Origin: JADGGV01 sp035715725
GTDB taxonomy: Bacteria; Gemmatimonadota; Gemmatimonadetes; Longimicrobiales; RSA9
Assembly (NCBI GenBank): GCA_035715725.1
Contig: DASTKT010000158.1
Span: 1-15,444 of the forward strand
Length of the DNA stretch: 15,444 bases
Direction: 5' to 3'
Position 1 is the stretch's first letter; each line of letters begins with the position of its first letter. Below the pieces are notes generated by a model. That model was not told where the DNA came from. It searched no databases and was given only the letters and a program-made list of their open reading frames with translations. The position numbers and the translations under genes are program-made. Positions 13,255 through 15,444 of the stretch are shown piece after piece.

Positions 13255-14601
13255 CTAGCGCCCAGCGTACACGATCCTCCAGATCCTCCCCCCCTGGTCG
13301 TCCGTCACGAACAGCGCCCCGTCCGGCGCCACCGCCACGCCCGCCGGCCGGTGCGCCGCCGACGCCGGCTGCGGGCTCGCCGTCCCGGCGAAGCCCGTCG
13401 CGAAATCCTCGTACGGCCCCGTCGGGTTGCCGCCGGCGAACGGCACGAACGCGAGCCGGTACCCGGCCTGCGGCTCCGGCGCCCGGTTCCACGAGCCGTG
13501 GAACGGGATGAACGCGCCGCCGCGGTAACGCTCCGGGAACTGCGTCCCCGTGTAGAACGCCAGCGCCATCGGCGCCCAGTGCCCGGGGAACGCCACGGCC
13601 GGCGCCTTCTTCTGCGCGCAGCGCCCGACCTCCTTGCCGTCGCCGCCGTACTCGGGCGCCAGCACGAGCTTCCCCTGCGTCTGGTCGAAGTAGCAGTAGG
13701 GCCAGCCGAAGTCGTCGCCCGCGTTCACCTGCACCAGCTCCTCCGCCGGCAGCGCCGCCCCCTCCTTCGCGTCGAAGTACCGGCCCCAGTTCTGGAAGAG
13801 CTGGTCGCGGCCGTGCTGCGTCGCCCACATGCGCCCGTCCGCCGGGTTCCGGGCGATGCCCATGCCGTTGCGGATCCCGGTGGCGTAGCGCGTCGCCGTC
13901 GCCTGCGTCTGGTTCGGCTTGGTCGGATCGAAGCGCCAGATCCCGGCCCGCGTCTCGAGCTCCGTGCACGGGTCCACGCCCGGCGAGCCGTTCCGCCGGT
14001 CCTGCCGCTGGCACGAGTTCGTCCGCGAGCCGACGTTCACCAGCAGCGCGCCGTCCCGGGTGAACGCCAGGTTGCGCGAGCCGTGGCCGCCCGTCGGCAG
14101 CCCGCGCACGATCGTGTCCGGCTTCCCCGCCGGCGGGAGCGTCCCCGGCTGGAGCGGATAGCGCACGATCGCGGTCACCGCGTCCGCGTACAGCGCGCCG
14201 TCGTGCACGGCCACGCCGGTCCCGCCCAGCGCGCCGAAGTCCGCTCTCCGGTCCGCGTGACCGTCGTGGTCCGTGTCCGCCAGCGCCAGGATCCCGCCCT
14301 TCCCCGTCTCGCCCTGCTCCGGCGCGCGCGGCCCCTCCAGGAGCGCGACGTACACCACGCCGTCCGGCGCCACCGCGACGTGCCGCGCCGCGCCCACCTT
14401 GTCGGCGAAGACCGTCGCGCAGAACCCGGCCGGCAGCGTCAGCCCGCCGTTCCCCGCGTCGCACGCCGCGGCGCCCGGCGTCGCCGCCGCGGCCGCGCCG
14501 CTCGTGTCCGCCGCGCCGGCCGCCTCGGCGCTCCGGTCCCCGCGCCCGCACGCCGCCAGCCCCGCCAGCGCCAGCACTCCCCAGACCCGTGCCGTGGTCA
14601 T
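13255..14601 (-). CDS. PQQ-dependent sugar dehydrogenase-like lipoprotein
   Basis: This 448-residue beta-propeller protein belongs to the soluble glucose/sorbosone dehydrogenase group, whose members oxidise sugars with pyrroloquinoline quinone. It starts with a lipoprotein signal (lipobox LAAC, C18) and a short A/G/S-rich linker (19-45), so it is anchored on the outer side of a membrane. Family stretches include GLPTGGHGSRNLAFTRDG, TGIRNGMGIARNPADGRMWATQHGRD, VNAGDDFGWPYCYFDQTQG, the HWAPMALAFYTG strand, FIPFHGSWNR and the closing RPAGVAVAPDGALFVTDDQGGRIWRIVY. Extra cysteines (in NSCQRQDRRNGSPGVDPCTE and GRCAQKK) probably form disulfides. AGGAG lies 8 nt before the ATG at 14601. Many relatives are annotated as L-sorbosone dehydrogenase; the real substrate and whether PQQ is bound are unproven. 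The hairpin array follows its stop. Confidence 0.88.
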   Translation of the reverse strand: MTTARVWGVLALAGLAACGRGDRSAEAAGAADTSGAAAAATPGAAACDAGNGGLTLPAGFCATVFADKVGAARHVAVAPDGVVYVALLEGPRAPEQGETGKGGILALADTDHDGHADRRADFGALGGTGVAVHDGALYADAVTAIVRYPLQPGTLPPAGKPDTIVRGLPTGGHGSRNLAFTRDGALLVNVGSRTNSCQRQDRRNGSPGVDPCTELETRAGIWRFDPTKPNQTQATATRYATGIRNGMGIARNPADGRMWATQHGRDQLFQNWGRYFDAKEGAALPAEELVQVNAGDDFGWPYCYFDQTQGKLVLAPEYGGDGKEVGRCAQKKAPAVAFPGHWAPMALAFYTGTQFPERYRGGAFIPFHGSWNRAPEPQAGYRLAFVPFAGGNPTGPYEDFATGFAGTASPQPASAAHRPAGVAVAPDGALFVTDDQGGRIWRIVYAGR

Positions 14602-14724
14602 TCCCCTGTCTCCTCGTGCGATGTGAGTTTCGAGCCGCGCCGCGCCATGCGAGAACCGCGCCGCCCGGAGCGCGCCCCGCGGCTGGCGCGCCGCTTGCGC
14701 CCGCCCCCGCCGACTGGAGGAACC
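14602..14724. other. Divergent intergenic region
   Basis: These 123 bp separate the divergent sugar dehydrogenase and phosphodiesterase genes and must contain both promoters. The GC content is extreme and I could not pick convincing -35/-10 pairs on either strand. Confidence 0.4.
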
Positions 14725-15444
14725 ATGCAAGCACACCGGCGGCCAGCCGCCGAGCACCTGATCCTCGTCTCCGTCGACGGCCTGCGCCCCGCGCACTACC
14801 TGGAGGCGACGTCGCCCGCGCCCGCCCTGCGCCAGCTCCTCCTCCACGGCGCCCACGCCGTGGCCGTCCGCAGCATCTTCCCTTCCCTCACCTACCCGGC
14901 GCACACCACGCTCGCCACCGGCGCGCTCCCCGCGCGCCACGGGATCCTCGAGGACCGCTCGCTCGAGCCCGTCGAGAACCCGCCCTGGCTCACGGACGCC
15001 TCGCTCATCCGCGTCCCCGCGCTCTGGGACGCCGTCCGCGCCCGCGGCGGCACCACCGCCGCCGTCGGCTGGCCCGTCACGATCGGCGCCGCGATCGACT
15101 GGAACGTCCCCGACGTCTGGCCGGGCTCCGAGGACCGTTTCATCGACGCCGTCCGCGCCGCCACGACGCCGCCCGGCCTCCTCGACGAGATCGAGCGCGA
15201 GGCCACCGGCCGGCTGAGCGCCGAGAACTATAGCAACCGGCTCCTCTCCCACGACATCCGTGTGGCGACGATGGCCGCCTGGCTCTTCGACCGCTACCGT
15301 CCCACGCTCCTCCTCGTCCACACCCAGGCCATCGTGCAGGTGCCGCAGGAGCCCGACTGGCGCAACCCCCGGCGCCCGCGCGCCGTCGCCGCCTCCGACC
15401 AGGTCGTCAGCCTGCTCCTCGAGCGCATCGAGCGCGCGAACGCC
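14725..15444 (+). CDS. Type I phosphodiesterase/nucleotide pyrophosphatase-like protein, cut by window edge
   Basis: The 240 visible codons belong to the alkaline-phosphatase superfamily, nucleotide pyrophosphatase/phosphodiesterase branch. Landmarks are HLILVSVDGLRPAHYLE, with metal-ligand candidate D18, and FPSLTYPAHTTLATGALPARHGI, whose T56 matches the usual Thr nucleophile (TxPxH). There is no signal peptide (MQAHRRPAAE), which is odd for a group often exported. After the strand YRPTLLLVHT (191-200), where relatives have a metal-binding D-x-x-x-H, this protein reads QAIVQVPQEPDW, so that motif is not visible. It may be shifted, replaced or lost; the rest of the active site lies beyond the window. 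GGAGG is 4 nt before the ATG at 14725. The family call is firm; whether it is catalytically active is open. Confidence 0.86.
   Translation, partial: MQAHRRPAAEHLILVSVDGLRPAHYLEATSPAPALRQLLLHGAHAVAVRSIFPSLTYPAHTTLATGALPARHGILEDRSLEPVENPPWLTDASLIRVPALWDAVRARGGTTAAVGWPVTIGAAIDWNVPDVWPGSEDRFIDAVRAATTPPGLLDEIEREATGRLSAENYSNRLLSHDIRVATMAAWLFDRYRPTLLLVHTQAIVQVPQEPDWRNPRRPRAVAASDQVVSLLLERIERANA

Overview
The window is very GC-rich (about 70% or more by eye, with almost all third codon positions G or C). It encodes several short lipoproteins and one promoter close to TTGACA-N18-TAGCGT. This suggests a free-living, high-GC, outer-membrane bacterium of the Gemmatimonadota kind. That placement is an inference from composition and protein style; there is no rRNA or marker gene here to prove it.

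Left third (1-3915, minus strand): a leucine biosynthesis operon read leftward. In transcription order it has a promoter (3886-3915), a 34-codon leucine-rich leader peptide (3739-3843), an intrinsic terminator with a seven-T tail (3672-3706), leuA (2098-3645), a 48-codon unknown small ORF (1949-2095), leuC (450-1952) and leuD (1-453, cut by the window edge). A 15-nt piece of the leader coding region (3766-3780) can pair without a break with the 5' arm and loop of the terminator. The layout is therefore that of a complete ribosome-mediated leucine attenuator. The genes are tightly coupled: 2 nt separate leuA and the small ORF, and 4-nt stop/start overlaps join the small ORF to leuC and leuC to leuD. 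leuB is not in the window.

3916-5800: about 670 bp without a recognisable gene, then two short plus-strand lipoprotein genes of unknown function (4594-5094, 5258-5710) whose mature N-termini share a DATAP motif. A GC-rich nested hairpin separates them from the convergent minus-strand genes.

5805-10352, minus strand: a DinB-family protein, an APC-family amino-acid permease, and a thiol-redox cluster in the order ccdA-like membrane reductase, TlpA-like thioredoxin, and an exported one-Cys PrxQ/Bcp-type peroxiredoxin. Together the last three could form an extracytoplasmic electron relay from the membrane to a peroxidase. The 410 bp upstream of the permease holds its likely promoter and two hairpin elements.

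10552-15444: an exported acetamidase/formamidase-family protein (plus), a 350-bp spacer with a 27-nt inverted repeat around a terminator-like hairpin, a lipoprotein gene translationally coupled to a GNAT acetyltransferase gene (minus), a compact array of four different perfect hairpins in a shared frame, a PQQ-dependent sugar dehydrogenase-like lipoprotein (minus), and the 5' part of a type I phosphodiesterase/alkaline-phosphatase-superfamily gene (plus) that runs off the right edge. I saw no tRNA, rRNA, transposase, phage gene or CRISPR array. The most interesting items are the leucine attenuator, the small ORF inside the leu operon and the hairpin array at 13092-13246.
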